Shown here: in pieces, positions 10,386 through 20,750 of the stretch
Layout of the letters: each line of letters starts with the position of its first letter
How positions within the stretch are numbered: position 1 is the first letter of the stretch
The notes under the pieces: generated by a model
The model's input: the letters and a program-made list of their open reading frames with translations, nothing else
Database searches by the model: none
What the model was told of the DNA's origin: nothing
Position numbers and translations under genes: made by a program
Source of the DNA: Pseudomonas poae
GTDB lineage: Bacteria; Pseudomonadota; Gammaproteobacteria; Pseudomonadales; Pseudomonadaceae
Length of the DNA stretch: 64,000 bases
Reading direction: 5' to 3'
NCBI GenBank assembly: GCA_004000515.1
Contig: CP034537.1
Location: 5,532,001 to 5,596,000 of the forward strand

Positions 10386-10412
10386 TTTGATCTGCAGTGT
10401 TATGAAAACCGG

Positions 10413-11242
10413 TTACCCGCCGAAAATTTGGGAGGGCCTGCGCAACGTCGGATCAAACGGATTGATCCTCGGCCCGATCGCCGCCGCTTCGCGCTTCAAC
10501 AACTCCACCACCATCGGCAACCGGCTCGGCCCCAGCCGATCACTGATGGTCGCCACACTCAGCGCCGCCACCGCGTGCCCATCGCGATTGAGGATCGGCA
10601 CCGCCAACCCGGCCATGCCTTCCAGCACTCCGGTATTGCGCGCGGCGTAACCCAGGTTGCGCACGTTCTCCACCTCCGAGCGCAACAACACCTCGTCATA
10701 CAGGTGAAAGTCCTTGAGCCGTGGCAGGTTGTAGCGGATCACCGTTTCGCGCTCTTCCTCCGGCAGGAACGCCAGGATCGCCAAGCTGCCCTGCCCCACG
10801 CCCAATGCGACGCGGCCGCCAATATCGCCGGTGAAGGTGCGGATCGGGTACGGGCCTTCGCTGCGGTCCAGGCAGATCGCGTCAAAGCCGGAGCGCGCCA
10901 GCAGGAACAACGAATCGCCCAACGAAGCACTCAGGCGCAACATGCTCGGCCGAACCAGGTCGCGCAGGTTGCCGGTCTTGCCTGCGTTCGCCGCCAGCGC
11001 GAAGAACTCCAGGCTCAGGCGATAGCGTTTGCTGCGTGCGTCCTGTTCCACCATGCCTTCGTCCATCAGGCTGCGCAGCAGCGGTGGGTGGTCGGCTGGG
11101 ACAGGCCCACCTGTTGCGCCAACTGAGTCACGCGCTCGCCGCCTTCGGGCACCTCGCCCAAGGTGCGCAAGAGCGCAAACAAACGTGACACCCCGCCAGC
11201 ACCGACTTCTTTGCTGCCGTCATTTCGATCAGTGGAATCCAT
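10413..11242 (-). CDS. IclR-family transcriptional regulator, one frame break
   Basis: Cytoplasmic repressor/activator, likely controlling the divergent transporter-dehydrogenase operon beginning at 11485. It starts MDSTDRNDGSKEVGAGGVSR at 11242. The winged helix includes VTQLAQQVGLSQPTTHR, and the frame breaks there near 11085 (one C missing in CACCGCTGC). After this the reading continues MDEGMVEQDARSKRYRLS into the IclR effector domain (GDSLFLLARSGFDAICLDR, GRVALGVGQGSLAILAFLP). The total is about 276 residues. The effector is unknown. Confidence 0.88.
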
Positions 11243-11484
11243 AGCACTCGTTACCTTGGTAAATTCCGGTGAGTGAATAAAACTGAAAATAATAGTCCGA
11301 TCAGTGAAATTCCATCTTCCGCCCATCCTAGTCTTCGTCCTAATCTGCGTCCACAGGGGCGAAATGAACAACAACGGCAGCCGACTTCGAGATCGAGCGC
11401 CAACGCACCCGCAACACCCTTTTCGCATCTGCCCAAAACAACAAAGCGCGTTTCGACGCGACTTAAAAAAGGTGGAACGCACCC

Positions 11485-12513
11485 ATGGCATTTCTCCAAC
11501 TCAACGCCTTGAGCAAACGCTACGGCGCCGTCGACGCGGTGGTCGCCACCGACCTTGCGGTGGAAAAAGGCGAGTTCGTGTCCCTGCTCGGCCCTTCGGG
11601 CTGCGGCAAAACCACCACCCTGCAAATGATCGCCGGCTTCGTTGATGTCAGCGGCGGCCAGATTCTGCTGGACGGACGCGACATCACCCACGCCAAGCCC
11701 GCCAGCCGTGGCCTGGGCGTAGTGTTCCAAAGCTACGCGCTGTTCCCCCCACATGACCGTGCGCGACAACGTTGCCTTCGGCTTGAAGATGCGCAAGGTG
11801 CCGGCCACCGAGATCGCCAGCAAGGTCAAGACCGTGCTGGAGCTGGTGCGCCTGGCCCAACACGCCGACCGCTACCCACGCGAACTCTCTGGCGGCCAAC
11901 GCCAACGCGTCGCACTGGCCCGCGCCTTAGTGATCGAGCCGCCGGTGTTGCTGCTGGATGAACCGCTGTCCAACCTCGACGCCAACCTACGCGAAGAGAT
12001 GCAATTCGAAATCCGCCGCATCCAGTGCGCCGTCGGCATCACCACCTTGATGGTCACCCACGACCAGGCCGAGGCGCTGTCCATCAGCGACCGCGTAGTG
12101 GTGATGCAAGCCGGGCGCGTCACCCAGATCGACGCGCCGTACAAGCTGTACGAACACCCGCGCACTCGTTTTATCTCGGACTTCGTCGGCAAGGCCAACC
12201 TGCTGCCCGGGGACTACGACGAGCTGCGCATCCCGCAAGTGCGCCACGCAGGTGGCGACGGCGAACTGACCCTGAGCCTGCGCCCGGAAAAATCCAGCTG
12301 GTGGACGCAGGTACAGGCCGCCTGCAAGGCCAGGTGATCAACCGCTATTTCTTCGGCAGCCAATGGCTGTACCACGTCGACACCGCCTTGGGCGAAGTCA
12401 CCGTGGTGCGCAGCAACGACGGCAATGCACCGCTGCGTTGCGGCACGGCAGTGGGCCTGGATTGGCACGCGAGCCTGCTGCGGGTATTGGCAGCGGATGA
12501 GGTGCACCCATGA
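11485..12513 (+). CDS. ABC transporter ATP-binding protein, PotA/spermidine-putrescine type, two frame breaks
   Basis: Cytoplasmic ATPase energising the two permeases that follow. Walker A is GPSGCGKTTT near residue 38, the Q loop is VFQSYALFP, the signature is LSGGQRQRVALARAL, Walker B is LLLDEPLSNLDA and the switch is MVTHDQAEALS, followed by a TOBE-like C-terminal domain. The frame breaks near 11746, where a C run is one too long, and near 12290, where an A run is one too short; correction gives about 342 residues. Its TGA overlaps the ATG of the next gene. It is the first gene of an operon reaching 17916. The transported compound is not identifiable from sequence. Confidence 0.88.
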
Positions 12514-13354
12514 GTCGAGGGTATTTGCTGTCGCTGCCGGCCCTGGTGCTGTTTATCGGGCTGCTGATTGTGCCGCTGGGGCTGACATTGGTGCTGTCGT
12601 TCAACGTGTTCGACTACCAGGTAGGGGTGAAGGCCGATGAGTGGACCTTTGCTCACTATTGGTCGCTGCTGAGCGATTCGTACTTCTACGGAATTTTCTG
12701 GCGCACCTTCTGGATCAGCGCCCTGGTCACCCTGCTGTGCGTGGTGATCGGGGTGCCCGAGGCGTACATCCTCAGCCGCATGGGCACGCCCTGGCGCTCG
12801 ATTTTCCTGATCCTGATCCTCACGCCACTGCTGATCTCGGTGGTGGTGCGTGCCTTCGGCTGGAGCCTGCTGTTGGGGGCCGATGGGCTGGTGAACCAAA
12901 CCATCCAGTTCCTCGGCGGGCGCCCGGTGAAACTGCTGTATACGCCGTTCGCGGTGATCATCGCGCTGGTGCACGTGATGCTGCCGTTCATGATCATTCC
13001 GGTATGGACTTCCTGCAAAAGCTCGACCCTTCGGCTGAGCAGGCGGCGTTGTCACTCGGTGCGAGCCAGGCCACGGTGATGCGCAAAATCGTCTTGCCGC
13101 AAGTCATGCCCGGCGTGCTGTCCGGCACCTTGATCGTGTTCGGCCTGGCGGCCAGCTCTTTCGCCATCCCCGGCCTGCTGGGCGGACGGCGCCTGAAAAT
13201 GGTCGCCACCGTGGTGTACGACCAGTACTTGTCGGAACTCAACTGGCCCATGGGCGCGACCATCGCGGTGGTGCTGCTGTTGGTCAACCTGCTGATCATG
13301 CTGAGCTGGAACCGCATGGTCGAAGGCCGCTACAAAAAGTCCCTGGGGGTTTAA
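12510..13354 (+). CDS. ABC transporter permease, PotB type, one frame break
   Basis: Inner-membrane permease of the polyamine/opine transporter class. About six helices are visible, from MSRGYLLSLPALVLFIGLLI onward. The EAA loop (AEQAALSLGASQATVMRKIV) lies just after a frame break near 13004; before the break the reading is MLPFMIIPVWTS, after it FLQKLDPSAEQAA. The corrected length is about 281 residues. It overlaps the ATPase gene by 4 bp and precedes the second permease by 4 bp, a tightly coupled unit. Confidence 0.88.
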
Positions 13355-13358
13355 GCGC

Positions 13359-14152
13359 ATGTCCAGAAACGGTCCTTTGGCCCTCGGTTTCCACGGTTTG
13401 GTGGTGCTGTTCATGATGGCCCCGCTGGTGGTGGTGTGCCTGGTGGCCTTCACCCCGGAAAACACCCTGAGCCTGCCCACGTCGGGCTTCTCCCTGCGTT
13501 GGTTTCGCGCGGTGTTCGAGCGCGCTGACTTTATCCAGGCGTTTTATAACAGTGTGATCCTGGCGTTCACCGCCGCGAGCCTGGCGACGTTGATCGCGGT
13601 GCCGGCGGCATTGGCGATCAGTCGCTATCAGTTTCCGGGGCGCAACTTCTTCAGTGCGTTGTTCCTGTCACCGATCATCATCCCGCACCTGGTGCTGGGG
13701 TGGCGATGCTGCGCTTGTTCGCGCTGATGGGCGTCAACGGCAGCTTTACCTGGTTGATGCTGGCGCACGTGGTGATCATTACCCCGTACGTGCTGCGCCT
13801 GGTGTTGGCCGCCGCCATCGGTATTGACCGCAGTGCCGAACAGGCCGCGGAATCACTGGGTGCCAGCCGCTTTACGCTGTTTCGCCAGATCACCTTGCCG
13901 ATGATCCTGCCCGGCGTGGCTGGCGGTTGGTTGCTGGCGTTCATCAATAGTTTCGACGAGGTGACGCTGTCGATCTTCGTCAGCTCGCCCGCCACGCAAA
14001 CCCTGCCGGTGCGCATGTACGTGTACGCCACCGAATCCATCGACCCGATGATGGCGGCCGTTTCTGCGTTGGTGATCGCGCTGACCGCCGCCACCATGAT
14101 TCTGCTGGACCGGGTCTACGGCCTGGACCGCGTTATGGTGGGGAAACATTGA
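13359..14152 (+). CDS. ABC transporter permease, PotC type, one frame break
   Basis: Second inner-membrane permease of the same transporter. It starts MSRNGPLALGFHGLVVLF. The EAA loop is AEQAAESLGASRFTLFRQIT near residue 160. The frame breaks near 13698 between IIIPHLVLG and VAMLRLFALMGVNGS, where one missing G explains it. The corrected length is about 264 residues. Its stop codon TGA shares one base with the start of the following ferredoxin-like gene, which suggests coupled translation of transporter and catabolic enzyme. Confidence 0.88.
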
Positions 14153-14442
14153 TGGCCTTGTTCAAACGCCTGACTGAGACCCAGCGCCCTGCCGTGGCCT
14201 TCACCCTCGACGGCCAACCGGCCAGCGGCCTGCTCGGCGATACCTTGCTGACCGCCGTGCTGACCTGCGCCGAGCACCTGCGTGGCAGTGACTTCAGCGC
14301 CGAACGGCGTGCCGGGTTCTGCCTGATGGGCGCGTGCCAGGATTGCTGGGTGCGGCTTGAAGATGGGCGGCGCGTGCGCGCGTGCTCGACGCTGCTGGAA
14401 GAAGGCCAGGCGATCAGCCGCGACCTGGGGCGTCAGCCATGA
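14152..14442 (+). CDS. Small (2Fe-2S) subunit of an HcnA/opine-oxidase-type dehydrogenase
   Basis: A protein of 96 residues with a ferredoxin-like fold expected to carry one 2Fe-2S centre; the cysteines are in GFCLMGACQDCWVRL and in RACSTLLEEG. Related small subunits occur in hydrogen cyanide synthase (HcnA), opine oxidases and D-hydroxyproline dehydrogenase. I chose ATG 14152 over the TTG one codon earlier. It is followed, with a 4-bp overlap, by the FAD/BFD subunit, so the three genes 14152-16872 probably encode one membrane-associated or soluble heteromeric dehydrogenase. Confidence 0.85.
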   Translation: MALFKRLTETQRPAVAFTLDGQPASGLLGDTLLTAVLTCAEHLRGSDFSAERRAGFCLMGACQDCWVRLEDGRRVRACSTLLEEGQAISRDLGRQP

Positions 14443-15782
14443 AGCCGGTGGTGATTGTAGGCGCAGGCCCAGCGGGGATCAGCGCGGCGCGCACCCTGCT
14501 CGACCACGGCGTCAAACCCTGTCTGGTGGATGAGAGCCTGCGCGGCGGCGGGCAGATCTATCGCCGCCAACCGGCAAATTTCCAGCGCTCGGCAAGGCAA
14601 CTCTATGGCTTTGAGGCGAGCAAGGCCGAGGCCGTCCACCGCACCGTGGATGAGCTGGCACCGTTGATCGACTACCGCCCGGAAACCTTGGTGTGGAACG
14701 CCGAAGATGGCCGCCTGGATATGCTCAACAACAGCCACGCCACGAGCATCGAATACGCACAGATCATTGTTGCCACAGGCGCCACCGACCGCATCCTGCC
14801 GGTGCCGGGCTGGACCTTGCCCGGCGTGTACAGCCTGGGCGCGGCGCAGATCGCCTTGAAATACCAGGGCTGTGCCATTGGCGAGCGCGTTGTGTTTTGT
14901 GGCAGCGGGCCGTTGCTTTACCTGGTCGCGTATCAATATGCCAAGGCCGGTGCCAAGGTCGTCGCAGTCCTCGACAGCGCGCCGTTCAGCGCCCAGTGCC
15001 GCGCGTTACCGGCGCTGCTCGGGCAACCGGCGACCTTGGCCAAGGGCGTGTATTACCGCGCCTGGTTGACCGCCCATGGTATTCCTGTGCATCAGGGCGC
15101 GACGCTCACGCACATCGACGGTGAGCAGCGGGTCAGCGGCATTCGTTGGGGCGATCACACCCTTGAATGTGACGCCGTGGCCTTCGCCCACGCCCTGCGC
15201 AGCGAGACCCAACTGGCTGACTTGCTCGGCTGTCAATTCACCTGGAACGCACTGAATCGCGCCTGGTTGCCGCAGCGTGACAACGCCGGACGCAGCAGTG
15301 TCGAAGGCGTGTACCTGGCCGGCGACGGCGCGGGGATCATGGGCGCCGACGCCGCACAGATGGCCGGTGAACGTGCAGCGTTGGCGGTGTTGGAGGACTG
15401 CGGTATCGCGATAGATCATCGCCGCCCCGCTGTGCTGGAACAGCAATTGGCGGGCATCCACCGTTTTCGCCAGGGCCTGGAAACCGCGTTCCCCTTCCCC
15501 GAACAATGGGCAGCGCAGGCGCCAGACGACCTGATTCTGTGCCGTTGCGAAGAAGTCAGCGTCGGCGATGTGCGTGCGGTGGTGGATGAAGGGCATTGGG
15601 AGATCAATCGGGTCAAGGCCCATTGCCGTGTCGGCATGGGCCGCTGCCAAGGGCGCATGTGCGGGCTGGCGGCAGCGGAAATCGTGGCTGAACGCAGTGG
15701 TCGAGCGATTGAACAAGTGGGTCGTTTGCGCGGCCAGGCACCGATCAAGCCACTGCCGTTTGGCGTGGAGGTGCAGCCATGA
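14439..15782 (+). CDS. FAD/NAD(P)-binding oxidoreductase subunit with C-terminal 2Fe-2S domain (HcnB/OoxA type)
   Basis: Middle subunit of the three-part dehydrogenase, intact at 447 residues. The FAD-binding glycine motif VIVGAGPAGISAA is at residues 4-16, a second dinucleotide site lies near ERVVFCGSGPLLYL, and the FAD-closing motif is GVYLAGDGAGIMGAD. The C-terminal region carries CRCEEVS and CRVGMGRCQGRMC, the cysteine pattern of the 2Fe-2S domain shared with sarcosine-oxidase alpha subunits and HcnB. Cyanide synthesis is unlikely because the genes sit inside an ABC transporter operon; oxidation of an imported imino acid, opine or N-alkyl amino acid is more plausible. Confidence 0.88.
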   Translation: MKPVVIVGAGPAGISAARTLLDHGVKPCLVDESLRGGGQIYRRQPANFQRSARQLYGFEASKAEAVHRTVDELAPLIDYRPETLVWNAEDGRLDMLNNSHATSIEYAQIIVATGATDRILPVPGWTLPGVYSLGAAQIALKYQGCAIGERVVFCGSGPLLYLVAYQYAKAGAKVVAVLDSAPFSAQCRALPALLGQPATLAKGVYYRAWLTAHGIPVHQGATLTHIDGEQRVSGIRWGDHTLECDAVAFAHALRSETQLADLLGCQFTWNALNRAWLPQRDNAGRSSVEGVYLAGDGAGIMGADAAQMAGERAALAVLEDCGIAIDHRRPAVLEQQLAGIHRFRQGLETAFPFPEQWAAQAPDDLILCRCEEVSVGDVRAVVDEGHWEINRVKAHCRVGMGRCQGRMCGLAAAEIVAERSGRAIEQVGRLRGQAPIKPLPFGVEVQP

Positions 15783-16872
15783 TCGACGTGATCGTACTCG
15801 GCGGCGGCATTGTTGGCGCGTCGGCGGCGTTGATGCTCGCGCAAAAGGCCAACGCGTGGCGCTGGTGGAGCGCGACTTCTGCGGCGCCCATTCCAGCGGC
15901 GTGAATTATGGCGGTGTACGGCGCCAAGGGCGACCCTGCACCAGTTGCCGCTGTCGCAGCGTGCGCATGAACTGTGGGCCGACTTGCCGGGGTTGATCGG
16001 CATCAATGGCGAATATGTGCGTTCAGGCCATTTGAAGTTGGCGCGCAGCCACGCCGATTTTGCCGCGTTGCAGGCCTATGCCGAACAGACTCGGGGTTTG
16101 GCCTGGGTTTGCAGTTGCTGGACTACGCCGAGTTACGCGCGCGTTTCCCCTGGGTCGGTGATATCGCCGTGGGCGCCTCGTTGTGCCCGGAGGACGGCCA
16201 TGCCAACCCACGCCTGGTCTCGCCCGCCTTCGCCCGTGCCGCGCAGCGCTGCGGTGTCGACGTGTACGAACAGGCCGAAGTGACTCGCATCGAACATGAA
16301 AGCCGCCAGTTTCAGGTGCACTGCGCCAATGGCCTGCACCTGCAAGCGCCGTGGTTGCTGAACTGCGCCGGGGCCTGGGCCGGCACCGTCGCCGCGCAGT
16401 TTGGCGAAGCGGTGCCAATGACCTCGGCGCACCCGGCGATGCTGGTGACCGAGCCGCTGCCGGTGGTGATGAACGTGAGCACCGGCGTCGAAGGCGGCGG
16501 TATTTATGCGCGCCAGGTTTCCCGGGGCAATTGCATCCTGGGCGGTGGTCGCGGTTTTGCCTTGGGCCCTGCGCAAGCGCGACCGGGACAGGCCGCCGTC
16601 CTGGAGATCCTGCGTAATGCCGGCGAACTGTACCCGTTCCTCAAAGGTGCCCAGGCCATCCGTACCTGGAGCGGCACCGAAGGTTACCTGCCCGATCATG
16701 AACCGGTGATCGGGCCCAGTAGCACCAACCTGGCCTGCTCCACGGTTTCGGCTTTGCCGGCGCCGGGTTCCAGCTTGGTCCCGCCGTCGGTGAAGCCCTG
16801 GCAGAGATCGTCTGCACCGGAGCCAGCCGTCACCCCATCGAAGCGTTTTCCATCCGTCGTTTCCAAGCCTGA
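15779..16872 (+). CDS. FAD-dependent D-amino-acid-oxidase-like catalytic subunit, four frame breaks
   Basis: Catalytic flavin subunit (DadA/HcnC/SoxB-like) of the dehydrogenase. It starts MIDVIVLGGGIVGASAAL with the FAD motif GGGIVG. Further family stretches are HSSGVNYGGVRRQGR, LVSPAFARAAQRCGVDVYE, LLNCAGAWAG and TEGYLPDHEPVIG. Breaks lie near 15845 (A run short), 15936 (C run short), 16098 (T run short) and 16733 (C run short); correcting them yields about 365 residues ending HPIEAFSIRRFQA. The start codon overlaps the previous stop. The substrate is unknown. Confidence 0.85.
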
Positions 16873-16886
16873 GAGGAAAAACACCT

Positions 16887-17916
16887 ATGAACCCACGTAT
16901 TGCGCTGTCCTGCTTGTCCCTCGCCCTGCTCGCCTCCACCGCCCATGCAGCGCCCACGCTGTACCTGGGCATGAACGGCGGCACCATGGAACGGGTGTAC
17001 GCCGACAAGGTGCTGCCCGCGTTCGAAAAGGTCAATAACGTCAAGGTGGTGATCGTGCCCGGCACCTCGTCGGACATTCTCGCCAAGGTCCAGGCCAACA
17101 AAGACAACCCGCAGATGCACGTGATGTTCCTCGATGACGGCATCATGTACCGCGCGATTTCCATGGGCCTGTGCGACACGCTCGCGCCAAGCCCGACCCT
17201 GGACCAGATCCCCGCCAAAGCGAAGATCAAGGAACAGGCGGTGGCCGTCACCCTCGGCGTCACCGGCCTGGGTTACAACGCCAAGATGTTCAAGGAAAAG
17301 GCTGGGCCCCACCCACTTCCTGGATGGACCTGGCCGACCCGCGCTTCAAGGAAAAGTGGTGTTCCAATCCCTGGCCTCGTCCACCTTCGGCCTGCACGGT
17401 TTCCTGATGTTCAACCGCATCCAGGGCGGCGATGAGACCAACGTCGAGCCCGGCTTCAAGGCCTGGCCAAAGACCATCGGCCCCAACGTGCTGGAATACA
17501 TCGCCAGCTCGGCGAAAATCTCCGAGATGGTGCAAACCGACGAAGCGGCGATTTTCCCGCTGACCCCAACCCAGGTCACCACCCAGAAACTGCTGGGTAT
17601 CCCGATGGAATATGCGCAACCCAAGGAAGGCGCGGTGGTGCTCAACGTGGCCGAATGCGTGATCGCCCGCAACGACCAACCGGAACTGGCGCAAAAACTC
17701 GCGGCCTACCTGCTCACCGCCGAGGCCCAGGCACCGGCGCTGGAGGAAGGTGACCAGATCCCTTCGAACCCGACCACGCCGACCACCGACAAGACCCGCG
17801 CGCGGGTGGAAGCGATGCAGGGTTACCTGCAGACCGCGATCTCGATTGACTGGGACCAGGTCAACCAGGCGCGGCCCGAGTGGAATGCGCGGTGGAGCCG
17901 TTCTATCGAGCGCTGA
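16887..17916 (+). CDS. ABC transporter substrate-binding protein, PotD-like, two frame breaks
   Basis: Periplasmic binding protein for the transporter at 11485-14152, placed last in the operon. The signal peptide MNPRIALSCLSLALLASTAHA ends in AHA-APT. The mature part has the family stretch VYADKVLPAFEKVNNVKV and many SBP-like segments. The frame breaks near 17297 (G run short) and near 17354 (A run short); conserved text resumes as VVFQSLASSTFGLHG. Corrected length is about 343 residues. Its stop abuts the convergent nadE stop with no spacer, so no separate terminator fits between them. Confidence 0.88.
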
Positions 17917-18726
17917 TCAGAGCGGCGCAAGCGGCAGCGCACGCTTGTGCGCGGTCTTGCCGTACGCGTCCTCCACAATCACCCTCACCCGCTCGCTTAC
18001 CGGTTCGCCCATCAGGTACGCGTCAATCTCTGCGTACGTGCAACCATAGGCATGCTCATCCAGCTTACCCGGCACCAATTCTTCAAGGTCGGCGGTGGGG
18101 TGTTTGTGGACCAGGTTATCCGGTGCGCCAAGGGCCGTGGCCAGCAGGCGGACCTGTGTCTTGGTCAGGCCTGACAGCGGCGTGAGGTCGCAGGCGCCAT
18201 CGCCGAATTTGGTGAAGAAGCCCATCAGCGCTTCGGCGCCGTGGTCAGTACCAACCACCAAGCCGTGGTGCAGGTTGGCCACGGCGTACTGGGCGATCAT
18301 CCGCGTGCGCGCCTTGACGTTGCCCTTGATGAAGTCGACATGGGCGGCGCTGGCTTCGCTGGCAGTGAGGCTGGCCATGAGGCCGTCGACGCTGGCGGCG
18401 ATGTTCAGGGTGTCGACCTGATCGGGGGTGATGAAGTCCAGGGAAGCTTGGGCATCGCTTTCGTCGGCCTGGGTTTTATAGGGCAGGCGCATGGCGATAA
18501 AGCGCGCAGCGTAACCTTCACTGCGCAACTGCTCCACTGTCAGTTGGCACAGGCGGCCGGCGGTCAGAGAGTCGACACCACCGCTGATGCCCAGCACCAG
18601 GGCCTTGCAGCCAGAGCCACGCAATGTGGCTTTGATAAAGTCGATGCGCCGCTGAATCTCTTCGGCTTCACCACCTTGAACCAGTTGCCGATTGATATTG
18701 AGCTCCCGTGCGATACGTTGTTGCAT
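17917..18726 (-). CDS. nadE: NAD+ synthetase, ammonia-dependent
   Basis: Converts deamido-NAD+ to NAD+ with ATP and ammonia in the cytoplasm, the last step of nicotinate salvage. The start at 18726 ([16 protein letters not shown]) gives 269 residues, the usual length for the single-domain form. The PP-loop [11 protein letters not shown] is near residue 45, and [20 protein letters not shown] and [10 protein letters not shown] are family motifs. There is no N-terminal glutaminase domain, so ammonia is the nitrogen donor. It is co-oriented with pncB and pncA and likely one operon under NrtR. Confidence 0.95.
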   Translation of the reverse strand: MQQRIARELNINRQLVQGGEAEEIQRRIDFIKATLRGSGCKALVLGISGGVDSLTAGRLCQLTVEQLRSEGYAARFIAMRLPYKTQADESDAQASLDFITPDQVDTLNIAASVDGLMASLTASEASAAHVDFIKGNVKARTRMIAQYAVANLHHGLVVGTDHGAEALMGFFTKFGDGACDLTPLSGLTKTQVRLLATALGAPDNLVHKHPTADLEELVPGKLDEHAYGCTYAEIDAYLMGEPVSERVRVIVEDAYGKTAHKRALPLAPL

Positions 18727-18727
18727 G

Positions 18728-19945
18728 TCACACCTCCACATTGCCGACGTTGAACACCTGGGCTGCGTAGTGCAAAAACGAGGCGTCTTCGCAGACATTC
18801 TTGATCGGGTCGTCGGAGAACTTCACCACCGGTTCACCGTGCACCCGCACCAGTTTCATCACGATGCTCAGCGGTTCCACTCCCTCCACATCGCACGCCA
18901 GGCTGGTGCCCATACCAAACCCGAACTTGGCCTTGCCCCGCACGTGACGCAGGATCGGCAAGCATTTTTCGAAGTTAAGGCCGTCGGAGAACATCAGGTC
19001 CTTGGTCATCGGGTCGATGCCCAGTTGCTTGTAGCGGGCCAGCACCTTGTCGGCCCAGGCGATAGGGTCGCCGGAGTCCTGGCGCAGGCCGTCATAGAGC
19101 TTGGCGAAGTACAGGTCGAAGTCCTTGAGGAAAAATTCGGTGCTGATGCAATCGGTCAAGGCGATGCCGAGGCGACCACGGTATTCACGCACCCAGTTTT
19201 CCAGTGCGGCGTTCTGGCTCTCGCGCAGTCGTCCTAGTTGCTGGTGCACCATCAGCCACTGGTGGGCCATGGTGCCGATCAGTGGCAGGTCGAATTCGTA
19301 GGCCAGGTGTGCGTTGCTGGTGCCGACGAACTGGCCCGGAAAGTCGCGGCGCATGATGTCGACCACTTCGCGCTGGGCCTTGAACGACAGGCGCCGGCGG
19401 GTAGAGAAGTCAGATACGCGCAGGTCAGCCAACTCGTCGCGGCTGAGGTTCTTCTCCAGCCAGTCGAACTTCTGGTAGAGCTTGCTGGTGACGTCCTCCA
19501 GGGATACGTCCGGGTATTTGTCGCGGTTGCGCAGTTCGCTGACCAAGGCCAACACCGGCTGTTCGAACATGATGCAGTGCAGCATCGGGCCGATAACGCG
19601 GATGTTCAGCTGGCCGTCGATTTCGCTGACGTGGATATAACGCAGGTTGAAACGAAACAGGCCCAGGAAGCGCTCGTAGTCCGGCGTGAGGTATTCGCGA
19701 AAGCGCGGGTTGAACAGGAAGCGCAACTCGCCCTCACGCATGTGCAGGCCCGCGAGCTTTTCCAACTCGTCGCGCAGCTGTGGAATCAGGTGGCCGAGCT
19801 TTTCCCTGGAGCGCACGATGAAGTTGTATTCCACATCGACGTTAGGGTACTGATGCAACACGGCCTGCATCATGGTGAAGGTGTAGTAGTCGGTGTCGAG
19901 CAAGCCCTGGATCACCGGGGACTCGTAGTCGTAGGCACTTTCCAT
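18728..19945 (-). CDS. pncB: Nicotinate phosphoribosyltransferase
   Basis: Joins nicotinate to PRPP to make nicotinate mononucleotide in NAD salvage. Intact at 405 residues, the normal PncB length. Characteristic stretches are [17 protein letters not shown] at the N-terminus, [19 protein letters not shown] (with the regulatory-histidine region of this family) and [15 protein letters not shown]. It ends 2 bp before the nadE start codon and begins 11 bp after pncA, consistent with one transcript. Confidence 0.96.
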   Translation of the reverse strand: MESAYDYESPVIQGLLDTDYYTFTMMQAVLHQYPNVDVEYNFIVRSREKLGHLIPQLRDELEKLAGLHMREGELRFLFNPRFREYLTPDYERFLGLFRFNLRYIHVSEIDGQLNIRVIGPMLHCIMFEQPVLALVSELRNRDKYPDVSLEDVTSKLYQKFDWLEKNLSRDELADLRVSDFSTRRRLSFKAQREVVDIMRRDFPGQFVGTSNAHLAYEFDLPLIGTMAHQWLMVHQQLGRLRESQNAALENWVREYRGRLGIALTDCISTEFFLKDFDLYFAKLYDGLRQDSGDPIAWADKVLARYKQLGIDPMTKDLMFSDGLNFEKCLPILRHVRGKAKFGFGMGTSLACDVEGVEPLSIVMKLVRVHGEPVVKFSDDPIKNVCEDASFLHYAAQVFNVGNVEV

Positions 19946-19956
19946 GGTAGGTCTCC

Positions 19957-20604
19957 TTAACGCGTGGCCTGTGTTGCCAGTTCTTCACGGGTGCGGCTGA
20001 TGACGGCACCCGCCTTGAGCAGATCGTTGACGGCCTGGATACCGCCCTCCTCGCTGATCCCTCGGCAAGCCGGCAGGTGCAGTACCACCTCGAACCCGGC
20101 CTTGAGCAATTGCAAAGCGGTGGTCTTGACGCAGTAGTCCAGGGCCAGCCCGCCGACGATCACCCGAACCACACCGTGGGCTCTCAGGTATTCGATAACA
20201 CCCGTCGACAGCTTGTCGTGCAGGTCGTGGAAGCACGCGCCATAAGGGTGCAGGTCGGGCTCGACACCTTTCCAGATGAAATAGTCGTAGTCGTACGGAG
20301 TGGGCAACTCATCGAGCAGGGTGAAGCCCTCGGTGCCCGGTACGCAGTGGCTCACCCAGGTGACATCGGCGTGGGCCAGGCCGGTGGGTTGCAGCATCTC
20401 GCTGTGCTGCGACACCACCCAGGGCGCGTGCGGGGTGTGGGCGTCCTTGCTGCCAACACGGTGACCGGCGAGGCTGGCCATGTAGTTGAGTTCAGCGCCG
20501 ATCTGGTCGCCGCCGACCACCGGCAACTCGTTGGGGCACAGGGGCGTGAAGCTCTTTTGGGCGTCGACGTCGAATGAAGCAAGGGCGGTTTTCGCGAGGG
20601 TCAT
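19957..20604 (-). CDS. pncA: Nicotinamidase
   Basis: Hydrolyses nicotinamide to nicotinate and ammonia, the entry step for PncB. The start at 20604 (MTLAKTALASFDVDAQKSF) gives 215 residues. The catalytic aspartate is in FDVDAQKSF, metal-binding positions are expected around KDAHTPHAPW, and the nucleophilic cysteine lies in GGLALDYCVKTTALQL. It is first in the pncA-pncB-nadE run and is divergent from nrtR across 146 bp holding palindromes. Confidence 0.95.
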   Translation of the reverse strand: MTLAKTALASFDVDAQKSFTPLCPNELPVVGGDQIGAELNYMASLAGHRVGSKDAHTPHAPWVVSQHSEMLQPTGLAHADVTWVSHCVPGTEGFTLLDELPTPYDYDYFIWKGVEPDLHPYGACFHDLHDKLSTGVIEYLRAHGVVRVIVGGLALDYCVKTTALQLLKAGFEVVLHLPACRGISEEGGIQAVNDLLKAGAVISRTREELATQATR

Positions 20605-20630
20605 GGCGGTTCTCCTGTGGCCTGGAAACA

Positions 20631-20651
20631 AAAGTACACGTCATGTACTTT
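20631..20651. promoter_or_regulatory. Candidate NrtR operator between pncA and nrtR
   Basis: AAAGTAC and GTACTTT form 7-bp arms around 7 bp. Part of it, GTCATGTAC at 20640-20648, recurs inverted as GTACATGAC at 20689-20697. In this divergent region the simplest reading is a pair of NrtR sites, one for each promoter. NrtR control of pncA/pncB/nadE is known in proteobacteria; the exact site here is inferred. Confidence 0.5.
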
Positions 20652-20688
20652 CATTGCAAGATACATTTAGTTATCTATGCTGGTGGCA

Positions 20689-20697
20689 GTACATGAC
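20689..20697. promoter_or_regulatory. Second candidate NrtR half-site, nrtR side
   Basis: GTACATGAC is the exact inverse complement of GTCATGTAC at 20640-20648 and lies 54 bp before the nrtR start. The two copies are 40 bp apart, about four helical turns, which would suit a looped or doubly occupied operator. Confidence 0.35.
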
Positions 20698-20750
20698 ATA
20701 TCTGCTCGATCCGTTAGACTGTGCCCCGCCACTGTTCATAAGGACCCCAC

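Noticed and set aside
11243..11484. Frames in the IclR/transporter intergenic region
   Set aside because: They have no family feature and cross the expected divergent promoter region.
14152..16872. Hydrogen cyanide synthase hcnABC
   Set aside because: The three-subunit plan matches, but the genes lie inside a Pot-type transporter operon with a binding protein and an IclR regulator, which points to catabolism; no regulatory signal typical of hcnA was seen.
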